From contig NZ_FXAF01000006.1 in the NCBI RefSeq assembly GCF_900177415.1, positions 706,001 through 770,000 of the forward strand: 64,000 nt of DNA. Direction: 5' to 3'. Positions within the stretch are counted from its first letter, which is position 1; each line of letters begins with the position of its first letter. Source of the DNA: Xaviernesmea oryzae. GTDB lineage: Bacteria; Pseudomonadota; Alphaproteobacteria; Rhizobiales; Rhizobiaceae. Below the pieces are notes generated by a model that saw only the letters and a program-made list of their open reading frames with translations, made no database searches and had not been told where the DNA came from. Of this stretch, positions 1 to 7,849 are shown one piece after another. The position numbers and the translations under genes are program-made.

Positions 1-64
1 TATGCGGGCGGATCAGCTTTTCCGTTTCGGCGATGCGCTCGGGCGTGACAAGATCGGCGGACAT
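1..64 (-). CDS. Probable PLP-dependent threonine/serine dehydratase (5' end only)
   Basis: The window opens inside a leftward gene whose ATG is at 62-64. Only 21 residues are visible, beginning MSADLVTPERIAETEKLIRPH. The IRPH pattern followed normally by a (R/K)TP motif is what is seen near the start of fold-type II pyridoxal-phosphate dehydratases of the threonine/serine dehydratase family, so that is the best guess. The gene is divergent from the ArsR regulator and shares a 51-base control region with it, which suggests (inference) that the regulator may act on it. Too little is visible for certainty. Confidence 0.45.
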   Translation of the reverse strand, partial: MSADLVTPERIAETEKLIRPH

Positions 65-88
65 GGCGGCCTCCTTCGGGATTGACTT

Positions 89-118
89 CATTTCGTTACT
101 TGGCAAAATGACGAAATG
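89..118. promoter_or_regulatory. Inverted repeat, candidate ArsR-type operator
   Basis: Perfect 8-base arms CATTTCGT (89-96) and ACGAAATG (111-118) are separated by 14 bases and lie between the two divergent genes, the right arm covering the start codon of the ArsR-family gene. A TTGACT hexamer at 82-87 could be a -35 for the regulator. Position and symmetry fit autoregulation by the ArsR protein; this is inference. Confidence 0.45.
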
Positions 119-418
119 CAAGACGTGGATATCCTGAAAGCCTTGGCCAACGACCGGCGGCTCGCCATTCTCGAATGGCTGAAGCGGCCGCGCGAGCATT
201 TCCGCCCGCAGATCGACGGCGATCTGGAGGAGGACGGCGTCTGCGCCGTGCTGATCGCCGAAAAGCTGAACATCACCCCCGCGACGCTGAGCGAGCATAT
301 GCGCATTCTGGTGCAGGCGGAACTGGTTCATGCCAAGCGCATCAAGCAATGGATATTCTACCGCCGCAACGAGGGGCGGATCGCCGAGCTGAAGCAGAGC
401 CTGTTCGCAAGCCTTTAA
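116..418 (+). CDS. ArsR/SmtB-family transcriptional regulator
   Basis: A 100-residue winged-helix DNA-binding protein. The opening DILKALANDRRLAILEWL is the typical first helix of ArsR/SmtB proteins and the recognition region is around residues 50-75 (NITPATLSEHMRILVQAELV). There is no ELCVCD-type metal-binding cysteine motif: a single Cys is present near residue 43, so metal sensing by the classical ArsR site is not supported. The length is usual for the family. It is divergent from the probable dehydratase and its ATG lies inside an inverted repeat that may be its own operator. No clear ribosome binding site precedes the ATG, so translation may be leaderless. The ligand is unknown. Confidence 0.85.
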   Translation: MQDVDILKALANDRRLAILEWLKRPREHFRPQIDGDLEEDGVCAVLIAEKLNITPATLSEHMRILVQAELVHAKRIKQWIFYRRNEGRIAELKQSLFASL

Positions 419-424
419 CCCGGC

Positions 425-1324
425 TCAAGAGTTTCCAAGCCGCTCGCTCAGGAAATCGACGACGGCGCGCACGGCCGGCAACTGTCCGCGCCGGTGCGGC
501 ATCAGGATCGTGGTGGTGATGCTGCCTGCCGTCCAGTCCGGCAGCAGGCGCACGAGCCGGCCTTCGGCAAGCGCGCCGCGGCAGACTGAGGTGGGCAGGC
601 AGCTCACGCCAAGCCCGGCCATCGCCGCCTTCATCATCACCATCGGCTCGTCGGCGGCGATCACCGGCTCCGGCGTCACCGCAACCGCGTCCCCCTCTAT
701 GGAGACGAGCCGCCAGGGCTCACCGTGGAAATCGGCGGTCACGGCCTTGTGCCCGGCGAGATCCTCCGGCCGCTGCGGTTCGCCATGCGCGCGGATGTAA
801 CCCGGAGACGCGACGACGAAGAAGGGATGCGTGGCGAGCTTCCTTTGCAGAAGCGTCGAATCCGGCAGTGGCGCCTGATGGCTGCGCAAGGCGATGTCGA
901 AACCTTCCTGCACCAGATCGACGAACCGGTCGCTGACATGCAGCGAGAGCCTGAGTTTCGGATAGCGGACGGAAAGCTCGGCGAGATGGTCGGCGAGCAC
1001 GAACTGCGCGGTGGGCACGGCGGCCGTCATCCGCACCGTGCCGCTCGGCTCGCCGAGATGGGTGCGCACGGTCGCCTCCGCCATTTCCGCTTCGATGACC
1101 GAGGCCTGCGCGTGCCGGAAGAAATCCCGGCCGAGTTCGGTGAGCGAAAAGCTGCGCGAGGTGCGCTGGATCAGCCGCACGCCGAGCCGGCTCTCCAGCT
1201 CCGCCACGCGCTTGCTGACCGTGGATTTCGGCACCCCGAGCCGGCGCCCGGCGGCGGAAAACCCGCCATGCTCCACGGCCTGGACGAAGAAATGCAGGTC
1301 GTTGAGATTGAGCGGCGCGGCCAT
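425..1324 (-). CDS. LysR-family transcriptional regulator
   Basis: A 299-residue LysR-type regulator: an N-terminal winged helix-turn-helix (residues about 5-62, LNDLHFFVQAVEHGGFSAAG then KSTVSKRVAELESRLGVRL) and a C-terminal periplasmic-binding-like effector domain (about 90-295). The length is standard. It is transcribed away from the glutathione-transferase-like gene with 111 bases between start codons, the usual arrangement in which the LysR protein controls itself and the divergent gene. It ends 7 bases from the convergent end of the ArsR gene. The effector is unknown; the control of the GST neighbour is inference from layout. Confidence 0.9.
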   Translation of the reverse strand: MAAPLNLNDLHFFVQAVEHGGFSAAGRRLGVPKSTVSKRVAELESRLGVRLIQRTSRSFSLTELGRDFFRHAQASVIEAEMAEATVRTHLGEPSGTVRMTAAVPTAQFVLADHLAELSVRYPKLRLSLHVSDRFVDLVQEGFDIALRSHQAPLPDSTLLQRKLATHPFFVVASPGYIRAHGEPQRPEDLAGHKAVTADFHGEPWRLVSIEGDAVAVTPEPVIAADEPMVMMKAAMAGLGVSCLPTSVCRGALAEGRLVRLLPDWTAGSITTTILMPHRRGQLPAVRAVVDFLSERLGNS

Positions 1325-1330
1325 GTCATC

Positions 1331-1353
1331 TTCCAGATTTGTGAACTTTGGAA
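1331..1353. promoter_or_regulatory. Short inverted repeat in the LysR/GST intergenic region
   Basis: TTCCA (1331-1335) and TGGAA (1349-1353) form a dyad 7 bases upstream of the LysR start codon. LysR proteins bind dyads of roughly this span, so this is a candidate site, but the arms are only five bases and chance occurrence is quite possible. Confidence 0.25.
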
Positions 1354-1435
1354 TGCAATTTAGACGCCTACCGCAAGATCGTCCACGAAATCATATTCAC
1401 GGCACCACAAGGTTCAGGTCCCAAGGAGTGAAGAT

Positions 1436-2143
1436 ATGACACCGATCCTGTTTTATGGCGTGCCGGAAGGATGTTCGTTCGGCTCGATCGTGGCGCTCGA
1501 ATGGACGGGCGCGCCCTATCGCCTTTGCCGCGTCGACATGCCCGGCGTGGTTTCGAGCGCCGCCTACAGGCCGGTCAACCCGGTGGGCGAAACGCCGTCG
1601 CTGATGCTGCCGGACGGCCGGGTGATGAGCGAGGGCATGGCGATCCTCAACCACATCGCCGCCCGTTCGGTCGGCAAGGGCTTCGGCTTCGACCCGAAGT
1701 CGGAAAAGTTCGACCGGCTGAACCAGATGCTGGCTTTCTTGAACACCGGCTTCTTCAATGCCTTCAGCCCGCTCTGGCATACGGTCGAACACGAGTTGGA
1801 GCCGCAGGCGAAGGAGGCGCTCCGTGCCTATGGCATCGCCAAGGTGGAGAAGGCCCATGCCCATCTCGAAAAGCTGCTCGGCGGCCGCCAATGGCTGCTC
1901 GGCGACGAGAAGAGTTTTGCAGACGCTTACTTTGCCGGCATCGCCCGCTGGAACGATTTCCACCAGGCCGTCGACCGCAAGAAATTCGCAGGCCTCGACG
2001 CGCTCTACGAACGCCTGCAGGAAGACCCGGCGGTGCGTTTCGCCTGGGCGATCGAGCATGGGGAGGATGCGAAGACGGCCGGGCAGTTCCTCGGTCACGT
2101 GAGCCTCGAAGAGGCGCTTGGCGAGATCAGGCAGGCGGCCTGA
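1436..2143 (+). CDS. Glutathione S-transferase family protein
   Basis: A 235-residue cytosolic GST-fold protein. Residues 1-80 form a thioredoxin-like domain with the cis-proline region NPVGETPSL (about 49-57) and the glutathione-contacting SEG motif (about 65-67); residues 90-225 are the all-helical domain. These enzymes conjugate glutathione to electrophiles or reduce disulfides; the substrate here is unknown. AAGGAG lies 8 bases before the ATG and supports this start. The gene is divergent from a LysR regulator that probably controls it. Assignment to a GST subclass is not possible from the sequence alone. Confidence 0.85.
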   Translation: MTPILFYGVPEGCSFGSIVALEWTGAPYRLCRVDMPGVVSSAAYRPVNPVGETPSLMLPDGRVMSEGMAILNHIAARSVGKGFGFDPKSEKFDRLNQMLAFLNTGFFNAFSPLWHTVEHELEPQAKEALRAYGIAKVEKAHAHLEKLLGGRQWLLGDEKSFADAYFAGIARWNDFHQAVDRKKFAGLDALYERLQEDPAVRFAWAIEHGEDAKTAGQFLGHVSLEEALGEIRQAA

Positions 2144-2187
2144 CGTTGAAGGCGAGATATTCCATGAGCGGCTCGCCCCTACCACGG

Positions 2188-2266
2188 CGTCATCCTCGGC
2201 CTTGTGCCGAGGATCTAAGCCATTTCAATACATTAGACGGTTGCAGATGCTCGGCCGAGCATGACG
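2188..2266. repeat. RIME-like mosaic intergenic repeat, copy 1
   Basis: A 79-base element bounded by CGTCAT and ATGACG that contains two back-to-back hairpins: ATCCTCGGCC...CCGAGGAT and GATGCTCGGCCGAGCAT. The same architecture and ends recur at 51468-51552. It resembles the Rhizobium intergenic mosaic elements. It sits between the convergent ends of the GST gene and otsA and may act as a bidirectional transcript end. Confidence 0.7.
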
Positions 2267-2310
2267 GAAGAGGCGCGGCTCGTCGGAAGCCTTGACGACC
2301 GCATAGGCCT

Positions 2311-3687
2311 TCACGCCGCGGTGAGGTCCTTGAGGAAGTCGTCGCACCAGCGGGTCACGTCGTGTTCCAGAAGGTGCTCCATCATGCGGCCCCAGCGTTC
2401 CTTGCGCTCTTCGAGCGGCATGTTGATGCCGCGCGCGATCGCGTTTGCCGTGCCTTCTATGTCGTAGGGATTGACCAGCAGCGCGCCCCGCAATTCCCGG
2501 GCCGCGCCCGCGAAGCGCGACAGCACCAGCACGCCGGGGTTTTCCGGGTCCTGGGCGGCGACATATTCCTTGGCGACGAGGTTCATGCCGTCGCGCAGCG
2601 GCGTCACCAGCCCGATCCGCGCCAGCCGGTAGAGACCGGCCAGCACCGGCCGGCCGATCGAACGGTTGATGTAGCGGATCGGCACCCAGTCCACCGTGCC
2701 GATCGCGCCGTTCACGCGGCCCGCCTGCTCGGCCACCATGCGCTGCATCTGCTCGTATTCGGGCACTTCCGACCGGGATTTCGGCGTGATCTGCAGATAG
2801 GTGACGCGGTTGTGGTGGCCGGGATTGGATTTGATGAAGTGCTCGAAGGCGTCGATGCGCTGGGTGATCCCCTTGGAATAGTCGAGCCGGTCGACGCCGA
2901 TGATGAGGTCGCGGCCCTCGACGCTCTGGCGCGCCTTCCGCACGATCGCGTTGTTGGCGGCGTTGCGGGCGAATTCGGCAAAGGCCGCGGTCTCAATGCC
3001 GATCGAATAGAAGCCGCCTTTGAAGGTCCGGCCATAGGAGGTGAACTTCCCCTCGCTGAGCCGCTCGCCGATCCCCTCGCGCACCAGCCCGCCGCCGAAA
3101 TTGTCGAGGTCGTGGTCGGTCTGGAAGCCGACGAGATCGTAATGCGAGAGCCCGCGCATGATCTCCTCGTGGACGGGCATGGTGAAGAGCACGTCGGCCG
3201 GCGGCCAGGGGATATGCAGGAAGAAGCCGATGCGGTTCTTCAGGCCCATCTGGCGCAGTTCCGCCGCAAGCGGAATGAGATGGTAGTCGTGCACCCAGAT
3301 GATGTCGTCCTCTTCGAGAAGCGGCGCCAGCCGGTGCGCGAAGAAACGGTTGACGCGGAAATAGCCGGCCATCTCCTTGCGTCCGTATTCGGCGAGATCC
3401 AGCCGGTAGTGACAGATCGGCCAGAGCACCCGGTTGGCAAAGCCGTGATAATATTCCTCCACGTCTGTCTTGGTGAGGTCGGTCAGCGCATAGGTGATGT
3501 TGCCGTGTTCCTGCAGGCTGAGGGGTGCCGGCTCGCCCGCCCCGCTCGATTTGCCGGACCAGCCCATCCAGATGCCGCCGCGCTCCTCCAGCGCCGCCTG
3601 CAGAGCGACCGCGAGGCCTCCGGCCGGCGCATCGCCGCTCTTTTGCGGAAGGGTGACACGGTTCGAAACGACGACAAGTCGGCTCAA
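2311..3687 (-). CDS. otsA: Alpha,alpha-trehalose-phosphate synthase
   Basis: Makes trehalose 6-phosphate from UDP-glucose and glucose 6-phosphate in the cytoplasm, a step in osmoprotectant synthesis. A GT20 glycosyltransferase of about 458 residues: VVVSNRV at the N-terminus, WVHDYHL near residue 130, [17 protein letters not shown] with the conserved Arg and Lys that bind donor phosphates, and [10 protein letters not shown] near residue 370. The start is taken as TTG at 3685-3687 because the conserved domain begins at once ([11 protein letters not shown]) and AAAGGAAAG lies just upstream; a longer reading frame exists but runs back into otsB. It begins 16 bases after the otsB stop, so the two enzymes form one operon. 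Confidence 0.93.
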   Translation of the reverse strand: MSRLVVVSNRVTLPQKSGDAPAGGLAVALQAALEERGGIWMGWSGKSSGAGEPAPLSLQEHGNITYALTDLTKTDVEEYYHGFANRVLWPICHYRLDLAEYGRKEMAGYFRVNRFFAHRLAPLLEEDDIIWVHDYHLIPLAAELRQMGLKNRIGFFLHIPWPPADVLFTMPVHEEIMRGLSHYDLVGFQTDHDLDNFGGGLVREGIGERLSEGKFTSYGRTFKGGFYSIGIETAAFAEFARNAANNAIVRKARQSVEGRDLIIGVDRLDYSKGITQRIDAFEHFIKSNPGHHNRVTYLQITPKSRSEVPEYEQMQRMVAEQAGRVNGAIGTVDWVPIRYINRSIGRPVLAGLYRLARIGLVTPLRDGMNLVAKEYVAAQDPENPGVLVLSRFAGAARELRGALLVNPYDIEGTANAIARGINMPLEERKERWGRMMEHLLEHDVTRWCDDFLKDLTAA

Positions 3688-3703
3688 GGTCTTTCCTTTC
3701 GGT

Positions 3704-4519
3704 TCATGCGGAAACGGATTTGCCGCTATCTGCGAGCGCCGCGATGATGGTGCGCAAGGCATGCGCCGAGGGGAGGATGAATTTCGCGTCCGTCCCGGCC
3801 TCTGTTTCGGCGATGCGGATCGAATGCCCGCCGAGTTCGTTCGCCACCCGGAACATCGCCTCGTCGGTCACGTCGTCGCCGATCGCGATCGGCCTGCGGC
3901 CCTTGAACGGCGCTTCGTCGAGGAAGGCTTTGAGCGCATGGCCCTTGCTTGCCCGTGCGGGGCGGATTTCGGCGACCATCTTGCCGCGCTGGAGCGTGAA
4001 ATCCGCGCCGGCCATGTCGAGATAGCGGGGCATCGCGGCCTCGACCGTCTCGCGTTGTCCGGGCGCCTGCCGGTAGTGGGCGGCGACGGCGGAGCCCTTG
4101 TCCTCGATGAGGACGCCCGGCCAGGCCCTGGCCTCCTCGGCAAGCGCGGTCTTCAGGTCTTCGAAGGCCTTGCCGGTCTCGATGCGGCTGACGGCGCCGG
4201 AAGCGCTGCGCCGTTCCGATCCGTGCAGGCCGGCCAGCGGAAATTCGTAAGGGGCGAAAAGCCGGTCGGCATAGGCGAGCGCTCGGCCGGTCACCAGCGC
4301 CAGCGCACCCCCGAGCTTCAGGGAAAGCCCATGCAGGTTTTCGGGCAGATCCCGGGGAACCACGATGCCGTCCGGTGTCTCGGCAAGATCGATCAGCGTG
4401 CCGTCGATATCGAGAAACAGGGCCCAATTCCGGGGTTGCAGCGTAAGCCTGGAGAGGACTTCCTCGGCGGATCGGGCAGAAGCCTGCTCGTCCTCTTTTG
4501 GGTGTTCCTGGTACGACAT
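3704..4519 (-). CDS. otsB: Trehalose-6-phosphate phosphatase
   Basis: Removes the phosphate from trehalose 6-phosphate to give trehalose. A HAD-superfamily enzyme of 271 residues: the nucleophile motif FLDIDGTLID (about residue 36-45), ALVTGR (motif II region), the cap segment, then KGHALKAFL and the acidic motif IGDDVTDEAMF near 220. Upstream member of an otsB-otsA operon; the order B then A is common. The ATG follows closely after a GCCTAA/TTAGGC dyad (4523-4535). No other trehalose pathway gene is near. Confidence 0.93.
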   Translation of the reverse strand: MSYQEHPKEDEQASARSAEEVLSRLTLQPRNWALFLDIDGTLIDLAETPDGIVVPRDLPENLHGLSLKLGGALALVTGRALAYADRLFAPYEFPLAGLHGSERRSASGAVSRIETGKAFEDLKTALAEEARAWPGVLIEDKGSAVAAHYRQAPGQRETVEAAMPRYLDMAGADFTLQRGKMVAEIRPARASKGHALKAFLDEAPFKGRRPIAIGDDVTDEAMFRVANELGGHSIRIAETEAGTDAKFILPSAHALRTIIAALADSGKSVSA

Positions 4520-4522
4520 GAC

Positions 4523-4535
4523 GCCTAATTTAGGC
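4523..4535. promoter_or_regulatory. Dyad over the otsB translation start region
   Basis: GCCTAA and TTAGGC, separated by one base, form a perfect dyad 4 bases upstream of the otsB start codon and cover its ribosome binding region. It could be an operator or a translation-controlling hairpin; function is not known. Confidence 0.3.
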
Positions 4536-4650
4536 CATAAATCCGCTCCGGCAACCTCGGAAAGCTACATCCTGTTGCAAAAAGTGATCGGCCCTCCGCC
4601 GGGAAACGGCCATGAAGCCGGAGGCTGGGGCGCATCTAAGCCATTGGTAT

Positions 4651-4666
4651 CACAAAGTTCTTTGTG
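4651..4666. promoter_or_regulatory. Palindrome CACAAAG-TT-CTTTGTG between coaBC and otsB
   Basis: Seven-base perfect arms with a two-base centre lie 132 bases upstream of otsB and 21 bases beyond the coaBC stop. It may be a regulator site for the otsBA operon. It lacks a following T-run in either direction, so an intrinsic terminator is less likely. Confidence 0.35.
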
Positions 4667-4686
4667 TTTGAAGATGGCGTGCGGAA

Positions 4687-5892
4687 CTACTTCAGCTTGG
4701 AGGCGATCAGGGCGGCGAGGCGCTCGGCCACCTCGTCCTTGCCGAGATCCGGCCATTCGTCGACGCCCTTCGCGCTGATGATCTTCACCCGGTTGCGGGC
4801 GCCGCCCATGATGCCGGTCTCGGGCGAGACGTCGTTGGCGACGATCATGTCGGCGCCCTTGCGTTCGAGTTTCGCGCGGCCGTTCTTCTCGACGTCCTGG
4901 GTCTCGGCGGCAAAGCCCACCACCAGCCGCGGCCGCTTCCCGTGATGGCCGACGGTCTTCAGGATGTCCGGGTTTTCGGCAAGCTGCAGCGGCGCCGGCG
5001 CTTCGCCCGGCTGCTTCTTGATCTTCTGGTCGGCGGAACTTAAGACGCGCCAGTCGGCGACGGCGGCCACCATCACGGCGATATCGGCGGGCAGGCGGGA
5101 GACGACCGCCTCCAGCATTTCCTCAGCCCGCTCCACATGCACCGTCTTCACGCCGGCGGGATCGGGGATCGTCACCGGTCCGGAAACCAGCGTCACATCC
5201 GCCCCGAGCTTTGCGAGCGCGGCGGCGATGGCATGGCCCTGCCGGCCGGAGGATCGGTTGGCGATGTAGCGCACCGGGTCGATCGGCTCGTGCGTCGGGC
5301 CGGAGGTGACGATCGCCGTTTTGCCGGCGAGCGGCTTCGGCGCGCCGTCGAGCAGTTCGGCGATGGCTGCGACGATCTCCAGCGGCTCGGCCATGCGCCC
5401 CAGTCCCGCCTCGTTGCTTTCCGCCATCTCGCCTGCCATCGGGCCGATGAAACGGATGCCGTCGCCCTTCAGGGTTTCGACATTGCGTTTCGTTGCCGGC
5501 GCGGCCCACATCTTCGGGTTCATGGCCGGCGCGATCAGGACCGGCCGGTCGGTGGCAAGCAGCACGGCGCTGGCGAGATCGTCGGCAAGCCCATGCGCCA
5601 TCTTCGCCATCAGGTCGGCGCTCGCCGGCGCGACCACCACGAGATCGTTGTCGCGGGCGAGCCTGATATGGCCGACATCCTGCTCGTCCTCGCGGGAAAA
5701 GAGGTCGAGATAGACATGGCTGGCGGAGAGCGCGCCCACGGCAAGCGGCGTGACGAACTCCTGCGCCGCGGCGGTCATGATGGGGCGCACAGCGGCGCCG
5801 CGTTCGCGAAGCCGGCGGATGAGGTCGAGGCTCTTGTAGGCCGCGATGCCGCCGGAAATGATCAGAAGGATGCGCTTGCCCGAAAGTTCCAT
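4687..5892 (-). CDS. coaBC: Bifunctional phosphopantothenoylcysteine decarboxylase / phosphopantothenate-cysteine ligase
   Basis: Two consecutive steps of coenzyme A synthesis. The N-terminal flavoprotein half (CoaC, residues 1-190) has ISGGIAAYKSLDLIRRL and APAMNPKMW; the C-terminal CTP-dependent ligase half (CoaB, about 195-400) has VTSGPTHEPIDPVRYIANRS, VAAVADWR, KIKKQ, NPDIL and MIVANDVS. The start at 5892 (MELSGKRILL) is chosen because the longer frame adds 19 residues with no family resemblance. In the substrate flap GxGRM the position of the E. coli catalytic Cys158 appears to be Ser (AESNEAGLGRM). It stands alone here; in relatives it usually follows ubiB. Confidence 0.92.
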   Translation of the reverse strand: MELSGKRILLIISGGIAAYKSLDLIRRLRERGAAVRPIMTAAAQEFVTPLAVGALSASHVYLDLFSREDEQDVGHIRLARDNDLVVVAPASADLMAKMAHGLADDLASAVLLATDRPVLIAPAMNPKMWAAPATKRNVETLKGDGIRFIGPMAGEMAESNEAGLGRMAEPLEIVAAIAELLDGAPKPLAGKTAIVTSGPTHEPIDPVRYIANRSSGRQGHAIAAALAKLGADVTLVSGPVTIPDPAGVKTVHVERAEEMLEAVVSRLPADIAVMVAAVADWRVLSSADQKIKKQPGEAPAPLQLAENPDILKTVGHHGKRPRLVVGFAAETQDVEKNGRAKLERKGADMIVANDVSPETGIMGGARNRVKIISAKGVDEWPDLGKDEVAERLAALIASKLK

Positions 5893-6165
5893 GCCCGTAT
5901 CCGCGATGAGAATGGCCGGGAAGCTAAGCCTTTGGACGCCGACTTGCAATTCCCATCCTCCGGCTGCCTCGTTCTCCCGCTTGCACGCAATTCCCTCCTG
6001 CGTTACTCCTGTTCATGGCCGGATGCGGCCAGCCGCCCGCGGGTCCTCGACCATGGTGAACGCATCTCAACCGCCTCTCATCCTTTGCCGATCCGGCCGA
6101 TGATGACGAACGGATCAGCAATGCGGGTCCTGATCTTGCCGTTCGTCCGTTGAAAGGATGATGAG

Positions 6166-6723
6166 ATGCGCGATTTCCGCGATGCGAAACTGATGGCGAA
6201 AAGCCTGCGTGAAGCGCTTGCAGAGCGTAAGGTTGACGTTACGCACAGCGAGACGCTGGAACTGGTGGCAGCCCAGTTCGGCTACGACAACTGGAACATT
6301 CTCGCTGCAAAGATCGATGCGGCGGAGCCGCGGCAAAGGAAGACGGAAGCGGTTTCGATCCAGCCCGCGATCCCGATCTTCCGGATCTTTTCCGTCGACA
6401 AGGCGATGGAATTCTACCGCGGGTTCCTGGGCTTCAATGTCGATTGGGAGCACCGTTTCGGCGAGAATTCCCCGCTCTATTGCCAGATCTCCCGCAGCGG
6501 CATGCTGATGCACCTTTCCGAACATGCGGGCGACGCATCGCCGGGTGCCAGGGTTTTCGTGCCCATGCAGGGCATCCGCGCGTTCCATGCGGACCTGATT
6601 GGCCAAAACTATCCCTACATGCGGCCGGGGCTTGAACAGGCGGATTGGGGCCTGGAAGTGACGGTCATCGACCCCTTCAGCAACCGCATCACCTTCTGCG
6701 AGCGGGAGATCAAAGGGAGCTGA
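6166..6723 (+). CDS. Glyoxalase/bleomycin-resistance superfamily protein
   Basis: A 185-residue protein with an N-terminal helical segment (about 1-55, RDAKLMAKSLREALAERKV and FGYDNWNILAAKID) typical of a glyoxalase-associated domain, followed by a vicinal-oxygen-chelate fold (about 65-182; FYRGFLGFNVDWEHRF, MLMHLSEH, VIDPFSNRITFCE). AAAGGATGATGAG precedes the ATG and supports this start. Members bind or modify small hydrophobic or electrophilic molecules; whether it is a resistance protein or a lyase cannot be told. It stands alone between coaBC and a LysR gene. The 270 bases before it hold nothing recognisable. Confidence 0.75.
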   Translation: MRDFRDAKLMAKSLREALAERKVDVTHSETLELVAAQFGYDNWNILAAKIDAAEPRQRKTEAVSIQPAIPIFRIFSVDKAMEFYRGFLGFNVDWEHRFGENSPLYCQISRSGMLMHLSEHAGDASPGARVFVPMQGIRAFHADLIGQNYPYMRPGLEQADWGLEVTVIDPFSNRITFCEREIKGS

Positions 6724-6784
6724 TCGGCGGCATGTCGCGCAAAGGCGTGCATCGGTTTTGCGATGGCGACATGCGAAAAGGGCC

Positions 6785-6886
6785 TAGAGCGCCGTGCGTC
6801 CGAACGGACGCACAAAGGACGCTCTAACTTATTGAATCTAACGCATCGTGCTTACCGAAAATCGATTCCGATTTTCGGGCCGATGC
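6785..6886. repeat. Pair of REP-like palindromes
   Basis: Two different palindromes lie side by side. The first (6785-6826) is bounded by TAGAGC/GCTCTA with an inner TGCGTCCG-AA-CGGACGCA. The second (6843-6886) is bounded by GCATCG/CGATGC with an inner CCGAAAATCG-ATTC-CGATTTTCGG. The second overlaps the last 35 bases of the LysR gene and supplies its final residues. Such palindromes are dispersed, high-copy elements in Rhizobiaceae. Confidence 0.75.
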
Positions 6887-7760
6887 TGTAGACCAGCTCC
6901 ATCAGATTGAGCGCGATCGGGGAGCGCTGTGCCTTCAGCATGGCGAGCCCCAGCCGCGCGATCAGCGGCGGACCCTTGATCGGCCGGTAGACGACGCCCT
7001 CGGTCGCGAGCTTCGCAATCGAGGCGGGCACGATGGAGACGCCGAGGCCTGCGGCCACCAAGTTGACGACGGAAGGGATCTGCGGCGCTTCCTGCGTCAC
7101 GGCGAGCTCGAAACCGGCTTCCCGGCAGCCGCGCAGGATGTCGTCGTAGAGGCTGAGGCCCACCGTGCGCGGAAAGAGGATGAATGGCTCGCCGGCGAGC
7201 GCCGCGAGCGGCACCTGCGCCTGACCCGCAAGCGGATGATGGGCGGGAAGCGCGATCAGCATCGGCTCGTCGGGCAGCCGTTTCAGCCGCACCTCCTTCG
7301 GGTCCTCCAGGCCGGGGCGGATGAACGCGGCGTCGATTTCCCCGCGAACGAGCTTTTCCATCAGCCAGTTGCTGTTCATTTCGCTGAGCGCCAGCGCGAC
7401 GTCCGGCCAATGGCTGCGGAAACGGCGGATCGCGCCGGTGACGAGAGGATTGAAGGCTGCGGAAGCGGTGAAGCCGAGCGCCAGCCTGCCCGTCTCGCCG
7501 CGGGCCGCGCGTTGTGCCGCGAGCCTGGCGTTGTCGGCCGCCGCCAGCGAAGCCTTCGCCTCGGCAAGGAAGGCCGTCCCCGCTGCCGTCAGCTCGGCGC
7601 CGTGCGGAACCCGATGGAACAGCATGGCGCCGATCTCGGTTTCGAGATCGCGGATCTGCTGGCTGAGCGGCGGCTGGCCGATTCCGAGCCTGGCGGCGGC
7701 GCGGGTGAAATTGCCCTCTTCGGCAACGGCCAGAAAATATCGGAGATGCCGGAGCTCCAT
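6852..7760 (-). CDS. LysR-family transcriptional regulator
   Basis: A 302-residue LysR regulator: winged helix-turn-helix at residues 1-60 (MELRHLRYFLAVAEEGNFTR, then RLGIGQPPLSQQIRDLE) and an effector-binding domain at about 90-295. It is divergent from an MFS exporter with 89 bases between, matching the E. coli ynfL/ynfM type of arrangement, so it probably controls that exporter in response to a substrate (inference). The last ten residues (IGPKIGIDFR) and the stop codon are encoded by a REP-like palindrome, implying that the original C-terminus was replaced. Confidence 0.9.
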   Translation of the reverse strand: MELRHLRYFLAVAEEGNFTRAAARLGIGQPPLSQQIRDLETEIGAMLFHRVPHGAELTAAGTAFLAEAKASLAAADNARLAAQRAARGETGRLALGFTASAAFNPLVTGAIRRFRSHWPDVALALSEMNSNWLMEKLVRGEIDAAFIRPGLEDPKEVRLKRLPDEPMLIALPAHHPLAGQAQVPLAALAGEPFILFPRTVGLSLYDDILRGCREAGFELAVTQEAPQIPSVVNLVAAGLGVSIVPASIAKLATEGVVYRPIKGPPLIARLGLAMLKAQRSPIALNLMELVYSIGPKIGIDFR

Positions 7761-7849
7761 CTGTAAAACCTATCGAGATCGCCTCTTTCATATATTGGAC
7801 AAATCGACGGCTGCTGGCTACCTGTTTCATAACGAAAGGTTTTTCGATC

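Noticed and set aside
2362..3747. A 461-codon open frame antisense to otsA, and similar long antisense frames over tme, hemW, the hybrid kinase and glnD
   Set aside because: These are common in GC-rich genes with strong third-position bias. The translated proteins have skewed composition and no recognisable domain, while the opposite strand encodes intact families.
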